Shown here: one piece after another, positions 54,959 to 63,653 of the stretch
How the letters are laid out: every line of letters starts with the position of its first letter
Position numbering within the stretch: position 1 is the stretch's first letter
NCBI GenBank assembly: GCA_003224525.1
Contig: QHZB01000183.1
Span: 1 to 64,000 of the forward strand
Direction: 5' to 3'
From: Acidobacteriota bacterium
GTDB taxonomy: Bacteria; Acidobacteriota; Terriglobia; Acidiferrales; UBA7541
DNA length: 64,000 nucleotides
Position numbers and translations under genes: made by a program
The notes under the pieces: model-generated
What the model was told of the DNA's origin: nothing
The model's input: only the letters and a program-made list of their open reading frames with translations
Databases searched by the model: none

Positions 54959-55109
54959 ATCCGAGCTCGTTGGCTGCGCCCGCTTTCAGGGAAGTGCAAG
55001 CGCGCAAAAAATTCATCGTTGTAGATGTGCCGCAAAACAGGCTTTTGCTCCCATACGCGGCGATGCCTGAGGAGTTCTACCTGAGATCCCGTGTCAGTGG
55101 TCACGATCT

Positions 55110-56582
55110 CTAGCGTCTAGAACCAATTTCCGCGCTCGGCCGGAACTCATGCCAACCGAATATAGGAGGCTGGTCCTGTTTCCAAGGGGACTGCTCAGGA
55201 AAGCGCAGCATCTTCCACCCAGAGAGACAGGCCCATAGAAAGTACCAGCCATCCACCATCACTCGCATTTTCGACTTTCCGGCGCGCCGCTCGGTGTAAT
55301 GAACCGGAATCTCCAGAATGCGCAACTTAAGGCGTGCCGCTCCAAAAAGCAGATCAAAATCGCCCCAGCGCTCTACTCCTCCCAGCGGCATTCGAAGGTA
55401 ATCGCGTTTCAAGAAAACTTTGGTGCCGCAGAGGGTGTCGCTGACACGTTGACGAATAACTTTGCTGGCCAGAAAACAGAATCCTTTGTTGCCAATAAAA
55501 TTCGCTACCTTCATCGCCTTGCCTTGCATGGGGTATACCAGCCGCGTGCCATTGACGAAATCTGCGGTGCCTTCTTGCAGCGGCGCCAAGAACTTGAGCA
55601 ACTCTTCCGGGGTAACTGCCATGTCCGCGTCCAGAATCATCAGGACATCGCCGTTTGCCGCCTCGAAGCCCGCGCGCACGGCGCCGGCTTTGCCTTGATT
55701 TTTCTCGAGCACGATTAACCGCACACGAGAATCGTGGGCCATGATCTCCTTCACTTTCTCGCAGGTTTCATCCGTGGAGCCGTCGTCCACGACAACAATC
55801 TCCGTCCAGGAACCCATTTGCGGCACCCGGCGTAAACACTCCTGGATATTCCCGGCTTCGTTATGGCAAGGAATGACAACCGAACAAGAGAGCGGCGGAC
55901 GCGCCACGCGCGGGCGCGCGGCGATGTACTGGACAGAAGAAACGAAGCAAAGTATGGGCACCTCGGGCACGACCGCATTCAGCAAGGTCCCGATAACCGG
56001 AATGCGCTTGGGAACCGGCAGCGTGAAGCCATCTTCTACGATGTCGAAACCCTGAAGATGCAGCACGCTGCAGATATCTTTGTTGGTAATAAAGTTTCGC
56101 GGTGATTCTGGAAAACGCAGTCCTAGTTTACTGGCCAAACGCAGCAGCGGGGCCCACAGCGGATTGTTGGTGGTGATGATCAGCAGCGTCTGTTCGCGGA
56201 TCGCGGGTTTCAAACTTTCCATGGTGTCCCAAACGTCGTAAACGTAATCGAGCATGTTGGTCATCACCACGTATTGCGGCTCGAAGGACCGCGGCAGGAT
56301 CACCGAATCGACATCGACGGTATGGAACTCAAGCTGGGGATGCTTTTGCAGGGCCCGGTCGGTCAGCGCCTGCGCGAAGTTTAGCCCCATTCCCGAGCTC
56401 GGCCCCAGCGAAGCCAATAGATCGCCGACACCGCTCCCCAGTTCCAATACTTTCGATCCGGGCGGGATCATGCCTCCAATCAAGTGCGTGAGGCAGGAGT
56501 GGTAGAGAGGATTCTTGCGCTGCCACTGTTCCCAATCTGGAGCGACACGTTCGAAATAGTCTTTGATGATCGATTTATTCAC
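55110..56582 (-). CDS. Fusion: SAM methyltransferase plus GT2 glycosyltransferase
   Basis: 490 aa. The N-terminal ~220 residues form a class I methyltransferase (SKVLELGSGVGDLLASLG), the rest a GT2-type glycosyltransferase (SCSVVIPCHNEAGNIQECL, VVVDDGSTDETCEKV, LILDADM and the GTKVFLKR..ERWGDFDLLF region), like DPM1/polyprenyl-phosphate sugar synthases. The start is most likely the GTG at 56580-56582, which has GGGAGGGG just upstream; an upstream GTG at 56613 adds 11 residues. It could make a lipid-linked sugar donor for the adjacent GT-C-type gene. The pairing of these two domains in one chain is the notable point. Confidence 0.88.
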   Translation of the reverse strand: MNKSIIKDYFERVAPDWEQWQRKNPLYHSCLTHLIGGMIPPGSKVLELGSGVGDLLASLGPSSGMGLNFAQALTDRALQKHPQLEFHTVDVDSVILPRSFEPQYVVMTNMLDYVYDVWDTMESLKPAIREQTLLIITTNNPLWAPLLRLASKLGLRFPESPRNFITNKDICSVLHLQGFDIVEDGFTLPVPKRIPVIGTLLNAVVPEVPILCFVSSVQYIAARPRVARPPLSCSVVIPCHNEAGNIQECLRRVPQMGSWTEIVVVDDGSTDETCEKVKEIMAHDSRVRLIVLEKNQGKAGAVRAGFEAANGDVLMILDADMAVTPEELLKFLAPLQEGTADFVNGTRLVYPMQGKAMKVANFIGNKGFCFLASKVIRQRVSDTLCGTKVFLKRDYLRMPLGGVERWGDFDLLFGAARLKLRILEIPVHYTERRAGKSKMRVMVDGWYFLWACLSGWKMLRFPEQSPWKQDQPPIFGWHEFRPSAEIGSRR

Positions 56583-56681
56583 GGCCCCTCCCGCCGTGTC
56601 ATGTGCACAGGCCACGTGAACCGGGCTTCACTCCAGAGATCATTTCCTCACCAGACACACATGAAACCTCATCGATGTCAC

Positions 56682-58619
56682 CTAACCGCGAGTTGGCCGC
56701 GAGGCGGTTGCGTCAGGACTAGGAATCGTCATCATGGCTCTTGATCCCGGTGATTGCGATTCACTTTCCGGGATGCGTTCCCATATGTACGCATTCCCTT
56801 CCCCCAGCCTAACGTAGTTCGGCGATAGCACCACTGTTCGCCGGTAATGGGAGGTGAGGTAGCTGCCCATCGTCTGGTCGAAATCCGTGCCGAACCTGAG
56901 CACGCCGTGCTCCGGGAAAAGGCCATTGGACCAGACAAGATAACGGACCCGTTTCTCCGCAATCTCCCGGATGGTCTCCTCGGTCATTTTTCCGGGAACC
57001 AGAGAGCCAGGTGTAAATTGAAGAATTCGAGTGGGGCAATGCGTCCCTGAGAGGAAACACAGACTGGCATCCTCAGGAACGGAGAGAACAGCTTCGACTT
57101 TGGCGTTCTTCTCCTTCATGAATCGAATGCCCGCGCGATATTGCTCCGCCAAACTCCTTTTGACGGCGATCGTCCCGCGTTCCGTCGTCAGCGGCACGCA
57201 GCCCGCCGTTTCCGTCACGACTTTTCTGGTATAGAGCGCGGGCACCGCCAAACACCCTAGGCATAGCAGCAACACTGCCGGGAAAACGAAGCGGTGCCCG
57301 CTGCCGGACTGAGGAATAAGCGGACGCAGAAGTAGCAGAAAGGAGAGAACCACCGGCCCGTTATAATACATTGCGTACTCACCGGGAGTCATCCTCAGCA
57401 GGATTCGAAACGCCAAGAGGCTGGAAAAGATCAACAAGAGAATTAATCCGGGAGCGCGCGGGAGCCTTGGCTGCCGCAAGAAATACCATAAAGCGGCCAT
57501 GGAAGCCACCGTAACATACAGGACCATATCTTTAGGAAAGAAGATCGCGCGTAACGTGTCATACCCGGTGACGAAAATCAGGAGGCAAGCGACTGTCGCA
57601 AGGAAGAGCACCGCCCTCAAACGAATCAAGCGCCGGTCGGTACCCTTCCAAGTCGGGATTAAATGCAGCCCTTGCCAGCATCCCAGAAAAACTAGAGTTT
57701 CCTTTGCAGCTTCGGCAAATGCGCGAAGCGACAGGATGAAGCCCGTCTGGGCGAGCCAAAATTTACCGTAAACTTTCATGAAATAAGACGATGGCCAGGT
57801 CATGAAGTTTTCTTCCAGGATGAAGTTGACCCCGCTATCGATATCATCCAGCGGATGACCAAGGCGCAAATGAGCACTCCTGGCAGGATGGCGATCACGT
57901 CTCTGGGAATAGATCTCCATGAACGCTCCTGAACTCCGCGCGCCACGATCAAGATCCCCAGCGTGACGTAGCACGCTGCTCCGAACTCCAATCTGAGCAG
58001 CAGTGCCGCGGCGGCAGCCATTCCCGCACCGAACATCCAGCCCCATCCCCTGGAAGAAGCGGCCTTAACGGCCAGCCAGAGAAACAAACAGGCGCTCAGG
58101 CATCCGTAGACGGCGCTATAACTGTACGGCAGAGGAAAGCTGAAAATCGTGGGGTGGAAAGCCTCCAGCAGCACGGCTCCCGCGCTGAAACCTGCCAGCC
58201 AGGAAGACAGCGCATCCCGGTAAGATAAAGAATAATCGCTGAACCTAGCGCCGAGAGCACGCCGGCCCAGTAAAGTACTAAGTGCACGCCGAAGAGACGG
58301 AAAAGGAAACTATTCAAGTAGGGAGCGACTGGGCCATTCAAAAACCAGACATCCCGGTAGAGCATCTTCCCTTCGGAGAGGGCGGCGGCAACGTACATTT
58401 CGCGGCCGGAGTCCACTGTAAGGCTGCCCAGGTGGCCCAGGTCGCGTACCGGGAGGCGGCCCAGATAATGATCAGGGCAAGAAGACCGCCGGCGGTTGTC
58501 AGATTCCAGCGCGCTGGTGGGCCAGACGCGAGTCGCGAAAAGTACTGATCGAATAGATCCGATGCACGGGTGGCAGACCTATCCCCAACCACTTTCACCG
58601 GCAAAGTAGACGTGGCCAT
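56682..58619 (-). pseudogene. Membrane GT-C-type glycosyltransferase, broken by three frameshifts
   Basis: Four overlapping frames add up to one ~646-residue protein. Frame 1 (from 58619): MATSTLPVKVVGDRS and a membrane helix. Frame 2: DSGREMYVAAALSEGKMLYR and LNGPVAPYLNSFLF, the typical DxxRE/GPxAPY motifs of GT39-like membrane transferases. Frame 3: GAVLLEAFHPTIFSF and more helices. Frame 4: GVNFILEENFMTWPSS to the end. Joints lie near 58440, 58225 and 57840. Each shift is a loss of one base. Broken by mutation or by sequencing error; the family call is good, activity is doubtful. Confidence 0.72.
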
Positions 58620-58755
58620 TCTTTTGGAATCAAGAATAGCAACAGCGCGCTTGCGGATTGCTCCGAGTAGCGGCGGGCCGTGCCCTAGATGAAACGCCCC
58701 CCGCCCACTTTTCCATGCGTGGGAATTAGCGTAAACTAAGGTAGTTGCGCCGATG

Positions 58756-58831
58756 GTGGGAGTAGCTCAGCTGGTAGAGCGTCGGTCTGTGGCACCGAAT
58801 GTCGCGGGTTCGATCCCCGTCTCCCACCCCA
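58756..58831 (+). tRNA. tRNA-His (GTG anticodon)
   Basis: Acceptor GTGGGAG (58756-58762) pairs with CTCCCAC (58821-58827); anticodon arm TCGGT-CTGTGGC-ACCGA has the GTG anticodon; the T arm (GCGGG-TTCGATC-CCCGT) is normal. CCA is encoded (58829-58831). The extra G-1 needed for His identity lies at 58755 and faces C73. The VapC stop is 4 bases beyond its 3' end on the other strand. Confidence 0.97.
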
Positions 58832-58834
58832 ACT

Positions 58835-59230
58835 TCACTTCCCGCAATAGATCAAATTCACTTTGTATTTTTGCAAAACACGATCTGCCGTGAGCAGAGT
58901 CATCCTCTCCGAGAGCGCTTGCGCAATAATCATCCGGTCAAACGGATCCCGGTGATGCGCCGGCAATTCGCCTGCACGCAAGGCGTGTTCTTGGGTGATA
59001 TTGAGCGTTTGAATGCTCCACAACCGCTGCGCGTAGGGAATGTATTCTGAAGGCGCCTTCGGAAGCGGGAGCGAGCCGAGGGCGAACTTGATTGCGATTT
59101 CCCATGTGCCTGCTACCGACAGATATAACTCCGAGGATGCAGCCGTCAGCACCTCTTGTGCCATGACGTTGAGTCTCTCCTCGGCGGCCACGCCCCAAAG
59201 GAACACGCTCGTATCGAGCAGGTACTTCAT
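58835..59230 (-). CDS. vapC: VapC-type PIN-domain toxin ribonuclease
   Basis: 131 aa. PIN fold with acidic residues in LLDTSVFLWG (Asp), E in WEIAIKF, HHRDPFDRMIIAQALSE (Asp pair) and LTADRVLQKY. These are the four-acid metal site of VapC RNases, which cleave tRNA or rRNA when the antitoxin is lost. The ATG overlaps the antitoxin stop by four bases (59227-59230), typical of toxin-antitoxin pairs. It ends beside tRNA-His, a possible integration site, though no integrase is visible. Confidence 0.92.
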   Translation of the reverse strand: MKYLLDTSVFLWGVAAEERLNVMAQEVLTAASSELYLSVAGTWEIAIKFALGSLPLPKAPSEYIPYAQRLWSIQTLNITQEHALRAGELPAHHRDPFDRMIIAQALSERMTLLTADRVLQKYKVNLIYCGK

Positions 59231-59499
59231 GCCTTCTTCTTGGCTTTTCTCGCGCGCTTTTTCTTTCGTCCTTCGAATAGATCAAGCAAGTCCTCGGGCA
59301 AGGGCGCATCAAAATCCTCTGGGACGATCAGCTGCCCGCGAAGAATCCCCAGGACCCGCGGCGACTTCTCGCGCGGCACGGGAACCAGGCGGGCCACCGG
59401 AACCCCGCGGTTGGCGATGGTAATTTCCTCGCCCGCGGCCACCCGGCGCAGCAGCCGCGAAAGCTGCGTTTTCGCTTCGTGCGTGTTCACTTTTTCCAT
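59227..59499 (-). CDS. Phd/YefM-type antitoxin
   Basis: 90 aa. EKVNTHEAKTQLSRLLRRVAAGEEITIANRGVPVARLVP is the classical Phd/YefM DNA-binding fold; the C-terminal half (DFDAPLPEDLLDLF) would wrap the toxin, ending in a Lys/Arg tail. ATG at 59497-59499. First gene of the pair, with its own promoter/operator immediately upstream. The C-terminal KKKRARKAKKK tail is unusually basic for this family. Confidence 0.88.
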   Translation of the reverse strand: MEKVNTHEAKTQLSRLLRRVAAGEEITIANRGVPVARLVPVPREKSPRVLGILRGQLIVPEDFDAPLPEDLLDLFEGRKKKRARKAKKKA

Positions 59500-59505
59500 G
59501 TCGTC

Positions 59506-59535
59506 ATACTAGACTAAGTTACTAGACTAAGTCAA
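59506..59535 (-). promoter_or_regulatory. Antitoxin promoter with two 13-base tandem repeats (operator)
   Basis: TACTAGACTAAGT occurs twice in direct tandem (59507-59519, 59520-59532). On the minus strand TTGACT (59530-59535) and TAGTAT (59506-59511) with 18 bases between give a promoter whose elements overlap the repeats. The -10 is so near the ATG (59499) that the transcript would be leaderless or nearly so. The repeats are good candidates for autoregulation by the antitoxin. Confidence 0.6.
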
Positions 59536-59672
59536 CTTGGGCGGTTCCCCCCTTCCCTGCTATTCCGCTTCTCCCCGGCCGACGGACAGCTCGTATACCC
59601 CGCACGCGCAAGAGAGAGACAGAATCCGCTCTCCGCATTTCGCAATTCGCCGCTTTCTGCCTATCATAAATC

Positions 59673-60341
59673 ATGACCGGCATCCGTTGTCGCGGCGTAC
59701 TCTTCGATTTGGACGGAGTCTTAGTGGATTCCACGCCGGCGGTGGCGCGTGTGTGGGCATGGTGGGCGCGCGAGCATGGGTTCGAACCCGACGAAGTCGT
59801 AAGAAAAGCGCACGGGCGGCCGAGCATCGCCACGATCAGCGAGCTCCTCCCCCACGCGGATCACGCTGCGGAGGATCGCGAGGTCGAGCGGCGCGAGATC
59901 GCGGACGTGCAAGGAGTCATTCCCTTGCCAGGCGCGATGGAGTTGCTGCAGGCACTTCCTCTAGATCGCTGGGCAATCGTGACCTCCTGCACGCGGGCGC
60001 TGGCGCAAGTGCGCATCGGAGCCGCGGGACTGCCGAAACCCAGGCATCTGGTCACCTCGACCGATGTGCAGCATGGCAAGCCGGCCCCTGAGCCTTATCT
60101 GAAAGGCGCGCAAATCCTCGGCGTACCCGCGGCCAACTGCCTTGTAGTCGAAGATGCTCCCGCGGGAATTCGCGCCGGGAAAGCAGCGGGAGCACGCGTC
60201 CTGGCGTTGCGAACTACCGCGAGTGACGCCGAACTCCAGCAAGCCGGCGCGGACTGGATTGTCGATGACTGCGCCGAACTATTTCTGGATTCCTCGGCGT
60301 CTGGCGAACAGTTCTTGCTCATCGGCCGTCGAGCAAAATAG
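59673..60341 (+). CDS. HAD-superfamily sugar/glycerol phosphatase-like hydrolase
   Basis: 222 aa. Motif I is FDLDGVLVDST (nucleophile Asp), motif II is VTSCTRA, the Lys motif is GKPAPEPYL and motif IV is VVEDAPAGIRAGKAAG, all of the beta-PGM/GPP subfamily with a four-helix cap (about 20-85). It would dephosphorylate a sugar phosphate or glycerol-3-phosphate. ATG at 59673; no clear ribosome-binding site. It stands 88 bases before the S10 peptidase gene on the same strand. Substrate not predictable. Confidence 0.88.
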   Translation: MTGIRCRGVLFDLDGVLVDSTPAVARVWAWWAREHGFEPDEVVRKAHGRPSIATISELLPHADHAAEDREVERREIADVQGVIPLPGAMELLQALPLDRWAIVTSCTRALAQVRIGAAGLPKPRHLVTSTDVQHGKPAPEPYLKGAQILGVPAANCLVVEDAPAGIRAGKAAGARVLALRTTASDAELQQAGADWIVDDCAELFLDSSASGEQFLLIGRRAK

Positions 60342-60429
60342 TCCTGGGCGCCGCAGAAATCCGTATAAACAGGTAGAATCTCGACTCTGTCTAACTGCGA
60401 AAAATGAGTTTATTCCGAGGAGAGAAACG

Positions 60430-61992
60430 ATGATCCGCGTGAAAAGCCTGACCGTGTTGCTGGCGCTTGCTCTGTCCATGACTACAATTGCCACGGGGGT
60501 GTGCGCGCAGGACCAAGTTGCCAAACCTGCTGATAAGCCCGCCGATGCCGCCGCTGCTGCCCCGCCCAAGGAAGAATCTTCCGTCACCGATCACAGCATC
60601 AAGATCGGAGGCCAGACCATTCCCTACAAGGCCACCGCGCAAACGATTTTGCTGAAGGATGATAAAGGTGAACCCACGGCGTTGCTCTACTCGACCGCCT
60701 ACACGCGCAGCGACGTGAAGGATCCCAGCCAGCGCTCGGTTGCATTTCTCTATAACGGCGGGCCGGGCTCTTCCTCGGTGTGGCTGCACATGGGTTCCGT
60801 GGGGCCGCGCCGCGTCGTGACGGTTAACGCCGGCCTCACTCCCCCGGCTCCCTACAAAGTTACGGACAATCCCGAGTGCCTGCTGGATAAAACCGATCTT
60901 GTGTTTGTCGATCCCGTCGGAACGGGCTTCAGCCACGCCGTCGGCAAAGCGCAGGACAAGGACTTCTGGGGCGTGGATCAGGACGTTAAATCGCTGGCCC
61001 AATTCATCACCATCTACGTCACGCGGAACAACCGCTGGAATTCCCCGAAATTCCTGATCGGCGAAAGCTATGGCACGTTCCGCTCTGCGGCCCTCGGGAA
61101 TTACTTGCAGGATCACGACAATCTTTATCTCAACGGCATCGTGCTTATCTCTTCCGTGCTCGATCTCGGGACCATCTCCTTCAATCCAGGCCAGGATTTC
61201 ACCTACATTTTTTACATGCCCAGCTACGCGGCAACCGCCTGGTACCACAAGATGCTGAAGGACCGGCCGGAAAACTTGAACGCCTTTCTCGATGAAGCCC
61301 GGAACTTTGCACAGACGGACTATTCGAACGCTCTTATGAAGGGCGCTGCTCTGAGCGCAACGGAAAAAGCCGAAGTGGCCAAGAAGCTCGCGCGTTTCAC
61401 GGGTCTCGGCGAAGACTATCTGGTTAAAGCCAACCTGCGCGTGAATCTCTTCCAGTTCATGAAAGAACTTCAGCGCAGCCGCGGACTCACCACTGGCCGG
61501 CTGGACGCGCGCTTCAGCGGCCCGACCTTCGATTTGCTCGGAGAATTTGCCGAGTACGATCCCCAGGAGACGGCCATCAGCGGAGCATTTGTGGCTGCCT
61601 TCAACGGATACGTCCGCGAAGACCTGAAATTCGGACAGGACAAGACTTACCGCGTGGCCGCCGATGGCGCCGGCCGCCAATGGGATTGGAAGCATCAAGG
61701 TGGCGAGAACTTTGGCTTCCCCGGCTCTCCGAATGTCGAGGGCGACCTGGTGGGCGCCATGATTTCTAATCCTCACCTCCAAATAGAAGTGGAAAACGGG
61801 ATCTATGACCTGGCCACGCCATTTCTGGCCACCGAATACACCATGGACCACCTGGGGCTGGCGGAGAATCTTCGCAAGAACATTCACCTGAAGTATTACG
61901 AGGCCGGGCACATGATGTACGTCCGCGACGAAGATTTGGCAAAGCTCAAAGCCAATGTCGCCAGCTTTATTGATGGCGCTTCCAAACCATAG
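60430..61992 (+). CDS. Secreted S10-type serine carboxypeptidase-like protein
   Basis: 520 aa, ATG at 60430 after GAGGAGAG; signal peptide TVLLALALSMTTIATGVCAQ. S10 family marks: FLYNGGPGSSSVWLHMGSVGP, the serine nucleophile in FLIGESYGTF, and the His in EAGHMMYV near the C-terminus; an Asp likely lies in NGIYDLATPF. Bacterial S10 members hydrolyse C-terminal residues of periplasmic peptides. The linker between signal and fold is Ala/Pro-rich. A longer frame upstream (from 60154) is not supported. Confidence 0.9.
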   Translation: MIRVKSLTVLLALALSMTTIATGVCAQDQVAKPADKPADAAAAAPPKEESSVTDHSIKIGGQTIPYKATAQTILLKDDKGEPTALLYSTAYTRSDVKDPSQRSVAFLYNGGPGSSSVWLHMGSVGPRRVVTVNAGLTPPAPYKVTDNPECLLDKTDLVFVDPVGTGFSHAVGKAQDKDFWGVDQDVKSLAQFITIYVTRNNRWNSPKFLIGESYGTFRSAALGNYLQDHDNLYLNGIVLISSVLDLGTISFNPGQDFTYIFYMPSYAATAWYHKMLKDRPENLNAFLDEARNFAQTDYSNALMKGAALSATEKAEVAKKLARFTGLGEDYLVKANLRVNLFQFMKELQRSRGLTTGRLDARFSGPTFDLLGEFAEYDPQETAISGAFVAAFNGYVREDLKFGQDKTYRVAADGAGRQWDWKHQGGENFGFPGSPNVEGDLVGAMISNPHLQIEVENGIYDLATPFLATEYTMDHLGLAENLRKNIHLKYYEAGHMMYVRDEDLAKLKANVASFIDGASKP

Positions 61993-62250
61993 TCTGCGAC
62001 TTCGAACCGACAGATGGTCGTTCGAGAAAGCATCGTGGCCGCCATCACACCTGGTGGTGGTGGGCTTGTTTTTTGTCCCGCCCAACCCGCCCGTCCGGAT
62101 AGTTACCCTCAAGAAATTGCAGGTGAACCCATCCCTGGCCCCGGCTAGCAGTTCGCCTACAATACAAGAGTCACGAAGAAAGGCATTCTAGCTGCTGTTC
62201 GCGCGATTCGCCCCCCGTTTCTCGGGCCTCGCAAGCACACAAGTTAATTC

Positions 62251-63501
62251 ATGGGGACACCTACGCAAACCGCGCCGCCACAGACCGCGCAAGTGCCGGC
62301 GCCGACATCGGCACCCGCACCGCAAAGGACCATTCACACCGCCCAGCTCGTCGCCGCCATGCTGAAGTCCAGCTCGCACGTCAGTGACCTGATTTTCTCG
62401 CCGGGCCGCGCTCCTCAAATCGAGGTCAGCGGCCAGCTCACGGAGCTCAAATTTAAAGGACTGGAGTGTCTCAGTTCGCAGGACACGCGCTCCATTGCCG
62501 ACGACATCATGGGAAAAAACGAGACGCCTATCCGCAAGCTCGAGGAGGATGGCTCAGCAGATCTTTCTTACGGAATCTCCGGCGTGGGGCGCTTCCGTGT
62601 GAATATCTTCAAGCAGCGCGGAAGCTGCGCCATCGTGATGCGCGTCGTTCCGGACAAAATTCCCGGATTCGAGGAGCTGAATCTGCCGGAGACATTGAAG
62701 GAAATTGTGGATCTGCGCAACGGCATCGTGCTTGTGACGGGTCCCACCGGTTCCGGGAAATCTTCCACTCTCGCAGCCATACTCGACAGAATGAACGAGG
62801 AGAAGGCCTACCACATCCTCACGATTGAAGACCCCATCGAGTTTCTTCATCGTCACAAGAAAGCGACAATCCACCAGCGCGAACTGCACTCAGACACTCC
62901 GACCTTTGCGCTGGCATTGCGCGCGGCGCTCCGGCAAGCGCCGAAAGTCATTCTCGTCGGCGAAATGCGTGACCGGGAAACGATTGAGATCGCCCTGGAA
63001 GCTTCGGAAACGGGTCACCTGGTCATGTCCACGTTGCATACCATTGATGCTTCGAAAACCGTGGAGCGCATCGTTGGTGTTTTCCCCATGGCCGACCAGC
63101 AGAGCATCCGCACGCGCCTCTCGAAAGCTTTTCGCTGCATCGTTTCCCAGCGCCTCCTTCCTAAGAAGGACGGAAAGGGGCGCATCGCCGCCGTGGAAAT
63201 TCTCAAGTCCACGATGCGCACCCGGGAGTACGTTGAAAAAGGTGAAAGCGACGGCAAGTCGCTTCTCGATGCCATGCGCGACGGCAGCACCGAAGGCATG
63301 CAGCACTTCGATGGCGAGATTGACAGGCTCATTCGCGCCGGGATCGTCGATTTCGAAACCGGAATAACCTATTCAACTAATGCTGGAAATTTGCGCCTGG
63401 AAATGGCCGATTTCCTCGACGAGCGTCCTAACCGGCCTGCCGCCAGCAAGCCGGCCGCCCACGATCCCAACCGCACCACCGAAATCGAAATCGAGAGATA
63501 A
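62251..63501 (+). CDS. PilT/PilU-type pilus retraction ATPase
   Basis: 416 aa. Walker A GPTGSGKSSTLAAI (about 162-175), Asp box LTIEDPIEFLHRH, Walker B ILVGEMRD and the His box TGHLVMSTLHT are intact. The N-terminal ~45 residues are Pro/Thr/Ala-rich before the PAS-like region. The C-terminal AIRNLIRE of true PilT was not found, closer to PilU. It powers type IV pilus retraction or a related secretion motor. No pilin, PilB or PilC gene is visible in this window. ATG at 62251, with weak ribosome-binding site. Confidence 0.9.
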   Translation: MGTPTQTAPPQTAQVPAPTSAPAPQRTIHTAQLVAAMLKSSSHVSDLIFSPGRAPQIEVSGQLTELKFKGLECLSSQDTRSIADDIMGKNETPIRKLEEDGSADLSYGISGVGRFRVNIFKQRGSCAIVMRVVPDKIPGFEELNLPETLKEIVDLRNGIVLVTGPTGSGKSSTLAAILDRMNEEKAYHILTIEDPIEFLHRHKKATIHQRELHSDTPTFALALRAALRQAPKVILVGEMRDRETIEIALEASETGHLVMSTLHTIDASKTVERIVGVFPMADQQSIRTRLSKAFRCIVSQRLLPKKDGKGRIAAVEILKSTMRTREYVEKGESDGKSLLDAMRDGSTEGMQHFDGEIDRLIRAGIVDFETGITYSTNAGNLRLEMADFLDERPNRPAASKPAAHDPNRTTEIEIER

Positions 63502-63653
63502 TCACTCAGAAGGGGATATCCACTTCGCCAAAATTTTTTCTCCACAGCCTGTGGCCTGCTTTGGCTGCTTGAAGCACTCTCTATATCTCAGACTATTCCC
63601 TGAACCCTGCAGCTTGACCGCTGCAATCAGTTACTCTGTATCGGTGAGTCCCT

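Noticed and set aside
58755..58831. Attachment site or integrated element at tRNA-His
   Set aside because: No integrase, no direct repeat of the tRNA 3' end nearby was noticed; only the position suggests it.
60391..62112. 573-aa antisense frame opposite the S10 peptidase
   Set aside because: The plus strand has NGGPG, GESYG and a signal peptide; the antisense frame has none.
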